From positions 1 through 39,747 of the forward strand of contig RPFO01001397.1 of NCBI GenBank assembly GCA_009746045.1: a stretch of 39,747 nucleotides of DNA, written 5' to 3'. This document shows, piece after piece, positions 28,231-39,243 of this stretch; within the stretch, counting starts at the first letter, position 1; the number at the start of each line of letters is the position of its first letter. The DNA comes from Mesostigma viride (taxonomy: Eukaryota > Streptophyta > Mesostigmatophyceae > Mesostigmatales > Mesostigmataceae). The notes beneath the pieces were generated by a model that was not told the origin of the DNA, searched no databases, and saw nothing but the letters and a program-made list of their open reading frames with translations. The position numbers and the translations under genes are program-made.

Positions 28231-28350
28231 CGTAACGGAGGCAGTCATTCAGTCAGTTTGCAAGTTCAGTTGGCAAGTACGGAAACACACGCAAGTGCGT
28301 AACGGAGGCAGTCAGTCAGTCAGTTTGCAAGTGCAGTTGGCAAGTACGGA
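28231..28350. repeat. Direct repeat, two 53-bp copies
   Basis: CGTAACGGAGGCAGTC... to ...GGCAAGTACGGA occurs at 28231-28283 and 28298-28350 with two differences, period 67. Confidence 0.85.
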
Positions 28351-28759
28351 CCACCAACCGCGTGTGTACGTCCATGATATCGCAATAATATAATCAAGAA
28401 TAACAGGGAACGGTTAATGTATCCTTTACGCAGCTTTTTCGTTCAGGGCATGTTGAAATAACGAAAGTGGGGTCAGGTGTTCGAACCTTCCAAGTGCCGA
28501 ATTTTTTACGAACCAGCGCATTCACGAACCTTGCACTGGGGACGCGGTGGACGTGTACCATTACCCCGGCCTAATTCTAGCATTGTACACAAGGGGCGGT
28601 GGCTAGCAGTAAAGAAGGGCATCCTAGTCATAACGCTGGGCAAGTTTAAAAGCACCAACGGCCGTTGAGTAGGAAAAAAAAAGAGCAGGAGAAGAGCACG
28701 TCGACGTTTCAACAGCAAGACAAAAATATTGAACCCCGAGTACCAATGAAAATGCTTTC

Positions 28760-28821
28760 ATGCATGTCCACCCCGACGAGGCACAAATTCATGCATGCCC
28801 ACCCCGACGAGGCACAAATTA
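28760..28821. repeat. Tandem 31-bp repeat, two copies
   Basis: ATGCATGTCCACCCCGACGA and its continuation GGCACAAATT occur twice in tandem, with a T/C and a final-base difference. Confidence 0.85.
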
Positions 28822-29166
28822 ATGAACGACAGATTTCTCACCCCCCCCCGGCACATGGAACAAGTGCCATCGCACGCACACACTTTGTAGACAGGAGAGT
28901 TTCGAGAGTCCAACGGCCGTTGGCTCGGAGAAATTGACAGTACACCCGTAAAGACATTAAAATTATCACTTTGTTGTCTTATGTGTGCCGTGTCATTTCC
29001 CAAGGTCAAAAGCCGTCAACTTCTGCACCTCTTGTCCCTCCCACCCGTACGCACTAAGCATGCCCACCTTACACTACCACATGTGGCTCTTGAGAAAACT
29101 CCCCCCGACGATGCACATGTGCCATTCACGCACACACCTTCAGACAAGGCTATCAGTTTTTCGAAG

Positions 29167-29472
29167 TCCAACGGCCGTTGGCTCCGAGAAATGCTGTTAC
29201 AACTCAAAATTACAATGGTGACATCCACGAGCTAGTGGTACGCCGAACAAGTGCTTGTATGACATATGGCGACTGCCCGTGAGGAAAAGTCCACCACCAC
29301 ACACGGTCAGTTTTTTGAGTCCAACGGCCGTTGGCTCCGAGAAATGCTGTTACAACGCAAAATTACAATGGTGACATACATGAGCTAGTGGTACGCCGAA
29401 CAAGTGCTTGTATGACATATGGCGACTGCCCGTGAGGAAAAGTCCACCACCACACACGGACAGTTTTTTGAC
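29167..29472. repeat. Tandem 153-bp repeat, two copies
   Basis: Units at 29167-29319 and 29320-29472 each begin TCCAACGGCCGTTGGCTCCG and differ at few positions. A third unit begins (TCCAACG at 29473) but diverges at once. Confidence 0.85.
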
Positions 29473-29658
29473 TCCAACGCAAGAACAGACGTAATGCACA
29501 CCAAGTGACCAAGTGGCAAGATAAAGACACCCTTGCCAATCTCTACCCACAAAAACTTAGCCCCGAAATCCGTAGCCCCGAAATCCGTGATTGATTTGTA
29601 CATTGTAGATGACAATGCAGCGATCACATGTATTCTGAAACCAACACGTTTTTACCTA

Positions 29659-30499
29659 TGTTTGGATTGGGAGAGGAAACTAATGGGTTTTACACAATGC
29701 CTTGTGCTTGGCCTTGCTACCCACACACCTTGCAGGTGCTGAAAGAAAGAGAGGTTGAAGACAATTTACGTGGAAGAATAAATGGCTTTATTAGAATATA
29801 ATAGTTGGAGAAGAGCTTGAATGGAGGTTGAATGGAGGTTGAATGGAGGTTAAATGGAGGTTGAATGGAGGTTCCTGCCCTTAGGGGGCAGTTTCCTTTT
29901 ATACCTTTTAGGCTAGGAAGGATGACATCAGCAATGACATCATCACAGAAGCTTGTAGAAACATCCTAGCATATTCCTAGCATATTCCCAGCATATTCTC
30001 AGTATATTCCAGGAATATTCCTGGCATATTCTTAGAACATTCCTAGAACATTCTAGACATGATCCAATGAGCTGGCATAATAGCTAGATGCCAAGTGTCT
30101 ACGTAATAATGTGCCACATAACATGATTAATAAAGTGACACATCTCTTCTCCTTGGAGTGACAAGTGTCATGCAATGAGTCTACCCACTTGTCATCATGT
30201 AAGTCATAACATGTGTCATCATGAGCTTCCAACACTTGTCAGCTCATGGACCAAACACTTGTCCAATAGGCCATAGCACCACTTGTCAATCAAATACGTG
30301 ATGCTACTAGGCTGACTCAGGTTACAAGTCATCCATGTCCAAGTATACGACTATGGCACATGAATATTGATCAGCTCATTGAGCCTGTTCCATCTAGCTC
30401 ATCATAGCTATCAAATTCCCAGTCCATATGGAATAAATCCAACAAGAAATAAATCAGGCTGGGATATATTGTGGCCAGGTGGATATAATATCCCTAACA
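29659..30499 (-). repeat. 3' LTR of gag-only element, copy 2
   Basis: Minus-strand reading starts TGTTAGGG at 30499 and ends CCAAACA at 29659. It contains the nine 11-bp U3 repeats and five (not two) copies of the ACCTCCATTCA-type unit near 29820-29875. Confidence 0.9.
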
Positions 30500-31523
30500 C
30501 CCCCCTTAGCCACATGGGCACAATGCAAAAGATGACTGGGTAGGTGGAATCTCAACACCCCCCTTAACCACATGCTCGTAGCATGCCGTCCAGTTGCTAG
30601 CATGGTGCAACGCACTAGCTGCCCATCCTGGATGGCTGATACCCAACCCTTAGTTGGAAAAAGTGCTCTAGACGCTACATTCCCCCCTCACTCAAAGCGG
30701 CTGCCCATGGACACAATAGGGGCACACAGTCCCACACATATAATACGGCAACACATGCCAACAAAGAAGGTCCCTATGAGCTAACCCAAACGGTATAGAG
30801 GTAGGGTAACGGCAACAACACGTGCTGTACACACACGGAGCAACATAACATACGCCATCTCACAAAATAAATGACACCAACATCACGTTTTACACCAAAT
30901 AAACGGGGTGAGCAAACAAACATGGCAACAAATGCCACACAAACAAGGTACAATACAACCTTCAACACAAAACACAGTGGCCATAACAGATAAACGCGCT
31001 TCATAGCAAAGAAAACAGGACGTGCAAAACATTACCGCCACAAAGGCGAACACAAGTAACGATTACTTGGTCACGATTCACAAATCAATGCCCGAGAGTA
31101 AACATTACGTCCGACATTACAGGCTATGCCGAAATGCACAGCCAAATTCGACACAAAGGACGTAAGCATTTGCATACAAGCAATGCTCTCAGCACAAAAC
31201 AAAATAACACACGCGTCACAGGCACTTTTCTTACGAAAACAAGTCGTAGTCGACGATACAACGGCGCTTCACTACGCCGCAGACTAGTGCCACAAATAGC
31301 GTGCAAAAACTCTGGATATACACTCCAGGTACGTAGAAAACGTCTCGTGGGAACAATCCAATAATGCGTGGGCCATTGCCACTGAACGCATGGCAAAATA
31401 AACACATAATTGCTGGAAGAACACAAAGAAAGAACCAGAACACGCACGCTTACGGCGCCTCACAATTTCCAGCAAACACGACACAAAAGTCGACATACAA
31501 GTTCATTTCCCACAGACAAAACA
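30500..31523 (-). other. Non-coding interior of gag-only element, copy 2
   Basis: Corresponds to 19018-20167 of copy 1 but about 125 bases shorter. Both copies of the polypurine-tract-like sequence are present (CCCCCTTAGCCACATG and CCCCCTTAACCACATG in plus orientation). No convincing ORF. Confidence 0.6.
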
Positions 31524-33188
31524 TTAGGGCAACCTTGAGGAGTGGGGTCTGTGCATCCTGGGCGACAATTTCCAAGGGTCGTTGCAGCTAGCGCAATTGC
31601 AAATGCCATGGCCTGGCCGAACACCGTAAACTGACCGACGTGATGCCTTGGCAGCATTTTGCACCCGAGTTGACCGTTGGTGCTTGACAACACTTTGGCT
31701 GACAGGTCGCTGTCCACGTCGTTGTCGGCTCGCTCGAGGCCTCGCGCCAGCACCGGACTTGGCAGTCCAGGACTTGGAAAAATTTGGCAGCTTGGTCGAT
31801 TTCGCCCTTGCGTCACGAATTTGTTCCCCCTCAGTTAGGCTGGCAGCGTTCATGCGCCGCGCCTTTGGTCTGGTCGCCGGACTTTGATTACTAGCACCAG
31901 TGTCACCTGGTATGCTGGCGGCGACAACGCGCTCCGCCTGCACTGGGCTGTTCTGGACCGCGGTTTCTGGAAGTACTTCAGCGTCTGACACGGACTTCTC
32001 CATTGCGCTGGAAACTTCTCGAATTGGCGTGAACTTCCACTGGGCCGGCGCAGAGTATAAAAAGCCACGCAGTGTGCGAGTAATGCCCAGTAGGCCGCCC
32101 CCGATCCCGCATACACGGACAAGCATGGCCAGTATGACCGTTAGGCCCACGGCCAGCCACTCCGCCGCGTGTCCCGAGGCACGTGAGATGCTGCGCTCGC
32201 TGCTCGCCATTTTCTGCCCTTGACAGGCAGCGTCGTTCTTGAAGCTCGTCGCCGACGATTTCAGCTCTGGGATGGCGTCCATCGCTGCGTCCGCACCGTG
32301 CGCGGGCAAAAAGTAGGTGTTGTTCCTCGTCCCGATGCTGCAGTGCCTGCTGTCCAGCACAGCAACCCGCTGGGCGAGGTCGACCTTGTGGCCATCCTTG
32401 ACGAGCTGGCCGACTGATAGAAGTCGGGTGCTCAGCCTGGGAACGAGCAGCGCGTTTTGGAGGTGCACGTCCGCGTCCTGACCCGGCAGCTTCAGTTTGA
32501 CAGTCCCGATGGCTGTCGCCTTCAGTTGGCCGCCTGAGCCGGCGATTTCCCTGTCATGAGGGTGCAGGCACACGAAGTCCGACGGGCATGGCGTCATGTG
32601 ACAGCTCGCTGCGGAATCCAGCACCCAGCTGGTCGGTGCTTTCTTTTCATACTGCGTGAGTGCAGCAGCATCCGACGGCGATGGCGACTCGGCGATGGTG
32701 GCGAAGACGAAGCCGGACCGCTCCGCAGCCTCCTCGGTGATACGCGCCTCGCTGGCACCTGGTGAGTGCTCCTTTCTCGCTTGGTTCCGTCGCGTTGCCT
32801 TGTTCTTGCGTTCTTGCTTCAGCTCCGGATGCTTCTCCCAGCACTGGGTGTCCACGTGCCCGGCCTTCTTGCAGTAATTGCACCGCCTCTTTCCTCCACT
32901 TTTCTTCGTAGTAGTGTGGAAAACCTGGCCGTTAGGGGAGCCCTCCTTCTTTGCTTGAGCAGAACGCCTTCCGTGCAGTAGCTCCTCCGCCTCCAGCAGC
33001 GCAGTCTTGACCTCCTTTAGCGAATCCTCCTCTCCAGTTAGGACCTTGACCAGGTCACAATAGGCCGATGCTAAGGCCTTCAACACAGCCTTGATTTCTT
33101 CCCATTTCCTCAGAGACCGCCCATCAAACGTTGTGATGGACTTGCTTGTTGCCCGGAATTGCTTGTAGCACGCTTCCTTGGTAGCCAT
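31524..33188 (-). CDS. Gag-protease-like protein, copy 2, 554 aa
   Basis: Start ATG at 33188 in the same ACCATGG context as copy 1. Length and domains are the same: the gag-like helical region, the CCHC knuckle CNYCKKAGHVDTQC, the copia protease WVLDSAASCHMTP, the hydrophobic segment (AVGLTVILAMLVRVCGIGGGL) and the basic C-terminal tail. Only scattered substitutions separate it from copy 1 (for example K for N near residue 80 and D for N near 213). No stop or frameshift. The intact frame in both copies supports a function in trans-mobilised packaging, or simply youth. Confidence 0.75.
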   Translation of the reverse strand: MATKEACYKQFRATSKSITTFDGRSLRKWEEIKAVLKALASAYCDLVKVLTGEEDSLKEVKTALLEAEELLHGRRSAQAKKEGSPNGQVFHTTTKKSGGKRRCNYCKKAGHVDTQCWEKHPELKQERKNKATRRNQARKEHSPGASEARITEEAAERSGFVFATIAESPSPSDAAALTQYEKKAPTSWVLDSAASCHMTPCPSDFVCLHPHDREIAGSGGQLKATAIGTVKLKLPGQDADVHLQNALLVPRLSTRLLSVGQLVKDGHKVDLAQRVAVLDSRHCSIGTRNNTYFLPAHGADAAMDAIPELKSSATSFKNDAACQGQKMASSERSISRASGHAAEWLAVGLTVILAMLVRVCGIGGGLLGITRTLRGFLYSAPAQWKFTPIREVSSAMEKSVSDAEVLPETAVQNSPVQAERVVAASIPGDTGASNQSPATRPKARRMNAASLTEGEQIRDARAKSTKLPNFSKSWTAKSGAGARPRASRQRRGQRPVSQSVVKHQRSTRVQNAAKASRRSVYGVRPGHGICNCASCNDPWKLSPRMHRPHSSRLP

Positions 33189-33271
33189 GGTGTCTTCAGT
33201 CGCCAATGGAACTGGATGTCTCTGGGTTCACAGTGGTCTTCTTGTTCCTCAGTAACAAACCTCCGATACCA

Positions 33272-34112
33272 TGTTTGGATTGGGAGAGGAAACTAATGGG
33301 TTTTACACAATGCCTTGTGCTTGGCCTTGCTACCCACACACCTTGCAGGTGCTGAAAGAAAGAGAGGTTGAAGACAATTTACGTGGAAGAATAAATGGCT
33401 TTATTAGAATATAATAGTTGGAGAAGAGCTTGAATGGAGGTTGAATGGAGGTTGAATGGAGGTTAAATGGAGGTTGAATGGAGGTTCCTGCCCTTAGGGG
33501 GCAGTTTCCTTTTATACCTTTTAGGCTAGGAAGGATGACATCAGCAATGACATCATCACAGAAGCTTGTAGAAACATCCTAGCATATTCCTAGCATATTC
33601 CCAGCATATTCTCAGTATATTCCAGGAATATTCCTGGCATATTCTTAGAACATTCCTAGAACATTCTAGACATGATCCAATGAGCTGGCATAATAGCTAG
33701 ATGCCAAGTGTCTACGTAATAATGTGCCACATAACATGATTAATAAAGTGACACATCTCTTCTCCTTGGAGTGACAAGTGTCATGCAATGAGTCTACCCA
33801 CTTGTCATCATGTAAGTCATAACATGTGTCATCATGAGCTTCCAACACTTGTCAGCTCATGGACCAAACACTTGTCCAATAGGCCATAGCACCACTTGTC
33901 AATCAAATACGTGATGCTACTAGGCTGACTCAGGTTACAAGTCATCCATGTCCAAGTATACGACTATGGCACATGAATATTGATCAGCTCATTGAGCCTG
34001 TTCCATCTAGCTCATCATAGCTATCAAATTCCCAGTCCATATGGAATAAATCCAACAAGAAATAAATCAGGCTGGGATATATTGTGGCCAGGTGGATATA
34101 ATATCCCTAACA
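33272..34112 (-). repeat. 5' LTR of gag-only element, copy 2
   Basis: Same 841 bp as 29659-30499, including the five ACCTCCATTCA-type units near 33433-33488, the TATA box (CCTTTTATACC in plus orientation) and the AATAAA complement TTTATT. Confidence 0.9.
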
Positions 34113-34366
34113 ACCTAGTTATCATGGTAACCAATTTATGGTTACCTAGTTATCCATGGCTAGAAAGTTGTAAATACACGATGTGGCCACACACGCCATA
34201 GATGAAAATCATAACCAGATCACGCACATGATCATGGAAGGGGACTCTATTGATCTCAAAAAAGAAAGCTCAAGACACCCTACACCCTACACCCTACACC
34301 CTACACCATACATCCTACAACCTACACCCTTAACTCTCCACCCTTAGCTTACGTGACCTTTTTTTC
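34113..34366. other. Non-coding flank with telomere-like repeats
   Basis: Begins with the ACCTA target duplication. A short hairpin GGTAACCA-ATTTA-TGGTTACC lies near 34127. At 34276-34308 the heptamer CACCCTA repeats about four and a half times, then degrades to about 34330. Confidence 0.5.
34276..34330. repeat. Telomere-like heptamer array (CACCCTA)n
   Basis: Four to five perfect CACCCTA units, then variants (CACCATA, CATCCTA). The opposite strand reads TAGGGTG/TGTAGGG, one base away from the plant/algal TTTAGGG telomere unit. Confidence 0.6.
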
Positions 34367-34435
34367 GGAGAAATGTCCGAGTGGAATGCTATGTATGGGG
34401 TAACTTTCCCAAGGGTTCGAATCCCTCTTTCTCCA
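34367..34435 (+). pseudogene. tRNA-Ser-like fragment (organellar type), anticodon arm deleted
   Basis: Acceptor halves GGAGAAA (34367-34373) and TTTCTCC (34428-34434) pair fully, with A after them. The T arm AAGGGTTCGAATCCCTC is canonical. TCCGAGTGG near the 5' side matches a tRNA-Ser D arm, and TGGGGTAACTTTCCCA could form a long class II variable arm. The section that should hold the rest of the D arm and the anticodon stem-loop is too short (only AATGCTATGTA). In plastid trnS genes GCTATGTA is the 3' side of the anticodon stem, so about 20 bases appear deleted. Confidence 0.6.
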
Positions 34436-34542
34436 TTAGAGTTTTGTTTAGCTTCTATTCTCGTCTACACATAATTCACACGAAGTACGCTTGCAAATAC
34501 TTTATTACTATTTTGTTTGATATACTACACTAATATTATAAT

Positions 34543-34699
34543 TGTTGTGTGTGTGTGTTGTTCACGTGTGCGTGTGTGTGTTGTGTGTGTTGTGTGTGTT
34601 GTGCGTGTGCGTGTGCGTGTGCGTGTGCGTGTGCGTGTGCGTGTGCGTGTGTGTGTGTATATAATTTTTTGTTGTGTGTGTGTGTTGTGTGTTGTACGT
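34543..34699. repeat. GT/GTGC microsatellite
   Basis: Runs of GTGT, TTGTGTG and GCGTGT dimers and hexamers precede the minisatellite and may be related to its GTGTGTG section. Confidence 0.8.
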
Positions 34700-37600
34700 G
34701 CAAGGTGTATGTACATGTGTGTGCAGCCGGCCCTTGCGTGCGCGGTGTGTGTACGTTTCTGTGCAGCCGCCCCTTGCGTGCGCGGTGTATGTACGTGTGT
34801 GTGCATGCCGGCCCTTGCGTGCATGGTGTGTGTACGTGTGTGTGCAGCCGCCCCTTGCGTGCGCGGTGTATGTACATGTGTTTGCACTCGCCCATTGCGT
34901 GCGCGGTGTATGTACGTGTGTGTGCAGCCGCCCCTTGCGTGCGCGGTGGATGTACGTGTGTGCGCACTCGCCCCTTGCGTGCCCGGTGTATGTACGTGTG
35001 TGTGCAGCCGCCCCTTGCGTGCGCGGTGTATGTACATGTGTGTGCATCCTTGTCCTTGCGTGCATGGTGTATGTACATGTGAGTGCCGTCGCCCCAACCG
35101 TGCATTGTGTATGTACGTGTGTGTGCAGCCGCCCCTTGCGTGCTTTGTGTGTGTACATGTGTGTGCATCCTTGTCCTTGCGTGCATGGTGTATGTACATG
35201 TGTTTGCACTCGCCCCTTGCGTGCGCGGTGTGTGTACGTGTGTGTGCAGCCGCCCCTTGCGTGCATGGTGTGTGTACATGTGTGTGCATCCTTGTCCTTG
35301 CGTGCATGGTGTGTGTACATGTGTGTGCAGCCGCCCCTTGCGTGCGCGGTGGATGTACATGTGCGGGCAGTTGCCCCTTGCGTGCGCGGTGTATGTACAT
35401 GTGTTTGCACTCGCCCCTTGCGTGCGCGGTGTATGTACATGTGTGTGCAGCCGCCCCTTGCGTGCATGGTGTATGTACATGTGCTTGCACTGGCCCCGTG
35501 CGTGCGCGGTGTATGTACGTGTGTGTGCAGCCGCCCCTTGCGTGCGCGGTGTATGTACGTGCGTGTGCAGCCGCCCCTTGCGTGCGCGGTGTATGTACAT
35601 GTGTGTGCATCCTTGTCCTTGCGTGCGCGGTGTATGTACATGTGTTTGCACTCGCCCCTTGCGTGCGCGGTGGATGTACATGTGTGTGCAGCCGCCCCTT
35701 GCGTGCATGGTTTATGTACATGTGTGTGCAGTCGCCGGCCCCGTGCGTGCGCAGTGGATGTACGTGTGTGTGCAGCCGCCCCGTGCGTGCATGGTGTGTG
35801 TACGTGTGTGTGCAGCAGCCCCTTGCGTGCGCGGTGTATGTACGTTTCTGTGCATGCCGGCCCTTGCGTGCATGGTGTATGTACATGTGCTTGCACTGGC
35901 CCCTTGCGTGCGCGGTGTATGTACGTGTGTGTGCAGCCGCCCCTTGCGTGCGCGGTGTATGTACGTGTGTGCGCACTCGCCCCTTGCGTGCGCGGTGTAT
36001 GTACGTGTGTGTGCAGCCGCCCCTTGCGTGCGCGGTGTATGTACATGTGTGTGCAGCCGCCCCTTGCGTGTGCGGTGGATGTACATGTGCGGGCAGTTGC
36101 CCCTTGCGTGCGCGGTGTATGTACATGTGTTTGCACTCGCCCCTTGCGTGCGCGGTGTATGTACATGTGTGTGCAGCCGCCCCTTGCGTGCATGGTGTAT
36201 GTACATGTGCTTGCACTGGCCCCGTGCGTGCGCGGTGTATGTACGTGTGTGTGCAGCCGCCCCTTGCGTGCGCGGTGTATGTACGTGTGTGCGCACTCGC
36301 CCCTTGCGTGCGCGGTGTATGTACGTGTGTGTGCAGCCGCCCCTTGCGTGCGCGGTGTATGTACATGTGTGTGCATCCTTGTCCTTGCGTGCGCGGTGTA
36401 TGTACATGTGTTTGCACTCGCCCCTTGCGTGCGCGGTGTATGTACATGTGTGTGCAGCCGCCCCTTGCGTGCATGGTTTATGTACATGTGTGTGCAGTCG
36501 CCCCGTGCGTGCGCAGTGTATGTACGTGTGTGTGCAGCCGCCCCTTGCGTGCGTGGTGTGTGTACATGTGAGTGCAGCCGCCCCTTGCGTGCGCGGTGTA
36601 TGTACGTGTGTGTGCAGCAGCCCCTTGCGTGCTTTGTGTGTGTACATGTGTGTGAATCCTTGTCCTTGCGTGCATGGTGTGTGTACGTGTGTGTGCAGCC
36701 GCCCCTTGCGTGCATGGTGGATGTACATGTGAGTGCCGTTGCCCCTTGCGTGCGCGGTGTATGTACGTGTGTGTGCAGCCGTCCCTTAATTGCGTGCGCG
36801 GTGTGTGTACGTGTGTGTGCAGCCGCCCCTTGCGTGCGCGGTGTATGTACGTGTGTGCAGCCGCCCCTTGCGTGCGCGGTGTATGCCAGTGTGTGTGCAT
36901 GCCGGCCCTTGCGTGCAAGGTGGTGTGTAAGTGTGTGTGCAGCCCCTTGCGTGCATGGTGTATGTACGTGTGTGTGCAGCCGGCCCTTGCGTGCATGGTG
37001 TGTGTACATGTGAGTGCAGCCGTCCCTTCCGTGCATGGTGTGTGTACGTGTGTGTGCAGTTGCCCCTTGCGTGCGCAGTGTATGTACATGTGTGTGCATG
37101 CCGGCCCTTGCGTGCATGGTGTGTGTACGTGTGTGTGCAGTTGCCCCTTGCATGCGCGGTGTATGTACATGTGAGTGCAGCCGCCCAAGAGTATGTACAT
37201 GTGAGTGCCGTCGCCCCTAATTGCGTGCATTGTGTGTGTAAGTGTGTGTGCAGCAGCCCCTTGCGTGCGCGGTGTATGTACGTGTGTGTGCAGCCGCCCC
37301 TTGCGTGCATGGTGTATGTACATGTGAGTGCCGTTGCCCCTTGCGTGCGCGGTGTATGTACGTGTGTGTGCAGCCGTCCCTTAATTGCGTGCGCGGTGGA
37401 TGTACATGTGCGGGCAGTTGCCCCTTGCGTGCGCGGTGTATGTACGTGTGTGTGCAGCCGTCCCTTGCGTGCGCGGTGTATGTACGTGTGTGTGCAGCCG
37501 CCCCTTGCGTGCATGGTGAGTGTAAGTGTGTGTGCAGCAGCCCCTTGCGTGCGCAGTGTATGTACGTGTGTGTGCAGCCGCCCCTTGCGTGCGCGGTGTG

Positions 37601-39243
37601 TGTATACTGTGTGTGCATGCCGGCCCTTGCGTGCATGGTGTGTGTACGTGTGTGTGCAGCCGCCCCTTACATGGGCGGTGTATGTACGTGTGTGTGCATG
37701 CCGGCCCTTGCGTGCGCGGTGTATGTACGTGTTAATGCAGCCGCCCCTTGCGTGCGCAGTGTATGTCCATGTGTGGGCAGTTTCCCCTTGCGTGCGCGGT
37801 GTATGTACGTGTGTGTGCAGCCGGCCCTTGCGTGCGCGGTGTGTGTACATGTGTGTGCAGTTGCCCCTTGCGTGCGCGGTGTATGTAAGTGTGTGTGCAG
37901 CCGGCCCTTGCGTGCGCGGTGTGTGTACATGTGAGTGCAGCTGCCCCAAGCGTGCGCGGTGTGTGTACATGTGTGTGCAGTTGCCCCTTGCGTGCGCGGT
38001 GGATGTACGTGTGTGTGCATGCCGGCAATTGCGTGCATGGTGTGTGTACGTGTGTGTGCAGCCGCCCCTTGCGTGCGCGGTGTGTGTACGTGTGTGTGCA
38101 CTCGCCCCTTGCGTGCGCGGTGGATGTACATGTGTGTGCAGCCGCCCCTTGCGTGCATGGTGTATGTACGTGTGTGTGCAGCCGCCCCTTGCGTGCGCGG
38201 TGTATGTACGTGTTAATGCAGCCGCCCCTTCCGTGCGCAGTGTATGTCCATGTGTGGACAGTTTCCCCTTAATTGCGTGCGCGGTGTATGTACGTGTGTG
38301 TGCAGCCGCCCCTTGCGTGCGCGGTGTATGTACGTGTGTGCAGCCGCCCCTTGCGTGGGCGGTGTATGCCATGCAGTGTGTGTGCATGCCGGCCCTTGCG
38401 TGCAAGGTGTGTGTAAGTGTGTGTGCAGCCCCTTGCGTGCATGGTGTATGTACGTGTGTGTGCAGCTGCCCCTTGCGTGCGCGGTGTGTGTACGTGTGTG
38501 TGCAGCCGCCCCTTGCGTGCGGGTGTATGTACGTGTGTGTGCAGCCGGCCCTTGCGTGCATGGTGTGTGTACGTGTGTGTGCAGCCGGCCCTTGCGTGCG
38601 CGGTGGATGTACATGGGTGTGCAGTCGCCCCTTGCGTGCGCGGTGTAGGTACGTATGTGTGCAGCCGCCCCTTGCGTGCGCGGTGTATGTACGTGTGTGT
38701 GCAGCCGCCCCGTGGTGCGCGGTGTATGTACATGTGTGTGCAGTTGCCCCTTGCGTGCGCGGTGTATGTACGTGTGTGTGCAGCCGCCCCTTGCGTGCGC
38801 GGTGTAGGTACGTGTGTGTGCAGCCGCCCCAAGCGTGCGCGGTGTGTGTACATGTGAGTGCAGCTGCCCCAAGCGTGCGCGGTGTATGTACGTGTGTGTG
38901 CAGCCGCCCCGTGGTTGCGCGGTGTATGTACATGTGTGTGCAGTTGCCCCTTGCGTGCGCGGTGTATGTACGTGTGTGTGCAGCCGCCCCTTGCGTGCGC
39001 GGTGTAGGTACGTGTGTGTGCAGCCGCCCCAAGCGTGCGCGGTGTGTGTACATGTGTGTGCAGTTGCCCCTTGCGTGCGCGGTGTGTGTACGTGTGTGTG
39101 CAGCCGCCCCTTGCGTGCGCGGTGTATGTACGTGTGTGTGCAGTTGCCCCTTGCGTGCGCGGTGGATGTACGTGTGTGTGCAGCCGGCCCTTGCGTGCGC
39201 GGTGTGTGTACATGTGAGTGCAGCTGCCCCAAGCGTGCGCGGT
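34700..39243. repeat. Minisatellite, 40-bp unit, about 113 copies
   Basis: The unit reads CGTGTGTGTGCAGCCGCCCC followed by TTGCGTGCGCGGTGTATGTA, with exact 40-base spacing over long runs (for example 38741, 38781, 38941, 38981). Variants replace CAGCCGCCCC by CACTCGCCCC, CATCCTTGTCC, CATGCCGGCCC, CAGTTGCCCC or CAGCAGCCCC, and GCGCGG by GCATGG. Blocks of variants recur (for instance near 35361 and 36087, 726 bases apart), showing higher-order duplication. Because the unit lacks stop codons in all six frames and 40 is not a multiple of 3, long open frames appear on both strands; they are not evidence of genes. Confidence 0.95.

Larger units (their letters stand above)
27158..29658. other. Repeat-bearing non-coding DNA
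   Basis: No gene is supported in this 2.5-kb stretch. It holds a 53-bp direct repeat (28231, 28298), a 31-bp direct repeat (28760), a 153-bp tandem duplication (29167-29472) and several copies of a CCAACGGCCGTTGG palindrome. A TATATAAT at 27679 may be a chance promoter-like sequence. Confidence 0.5.
29659..34112 (-). mobile_element. Non-autonomous copia-derived LTR element (TR-GAG-like), copy 2, inverted
   Basis: Same family as 16462-20975 but on the minus strand. Two 841-bp LTRs (33272-34112 as the 5' LTR, 29659-30499 as the 3' LTR) appear identical where I compared them. The 5-bp duplication ACCTA flanks it (29654-29658 and 34113-34117). The primer-binding site complement CCTCCGATACCA ends at 33271, and the polypurine-tract complement follows 30499. 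The LTRs are 33 bp longer than in copy 1, mainly through extra copies of an 11-bp unit. Confidence 0.9.

Noticed and set aside
28231-28350. CRISPR-like array
   Set aside because: Only two repeat copies with a 14-base gap in a eukaryotic context; a simple local duplication.
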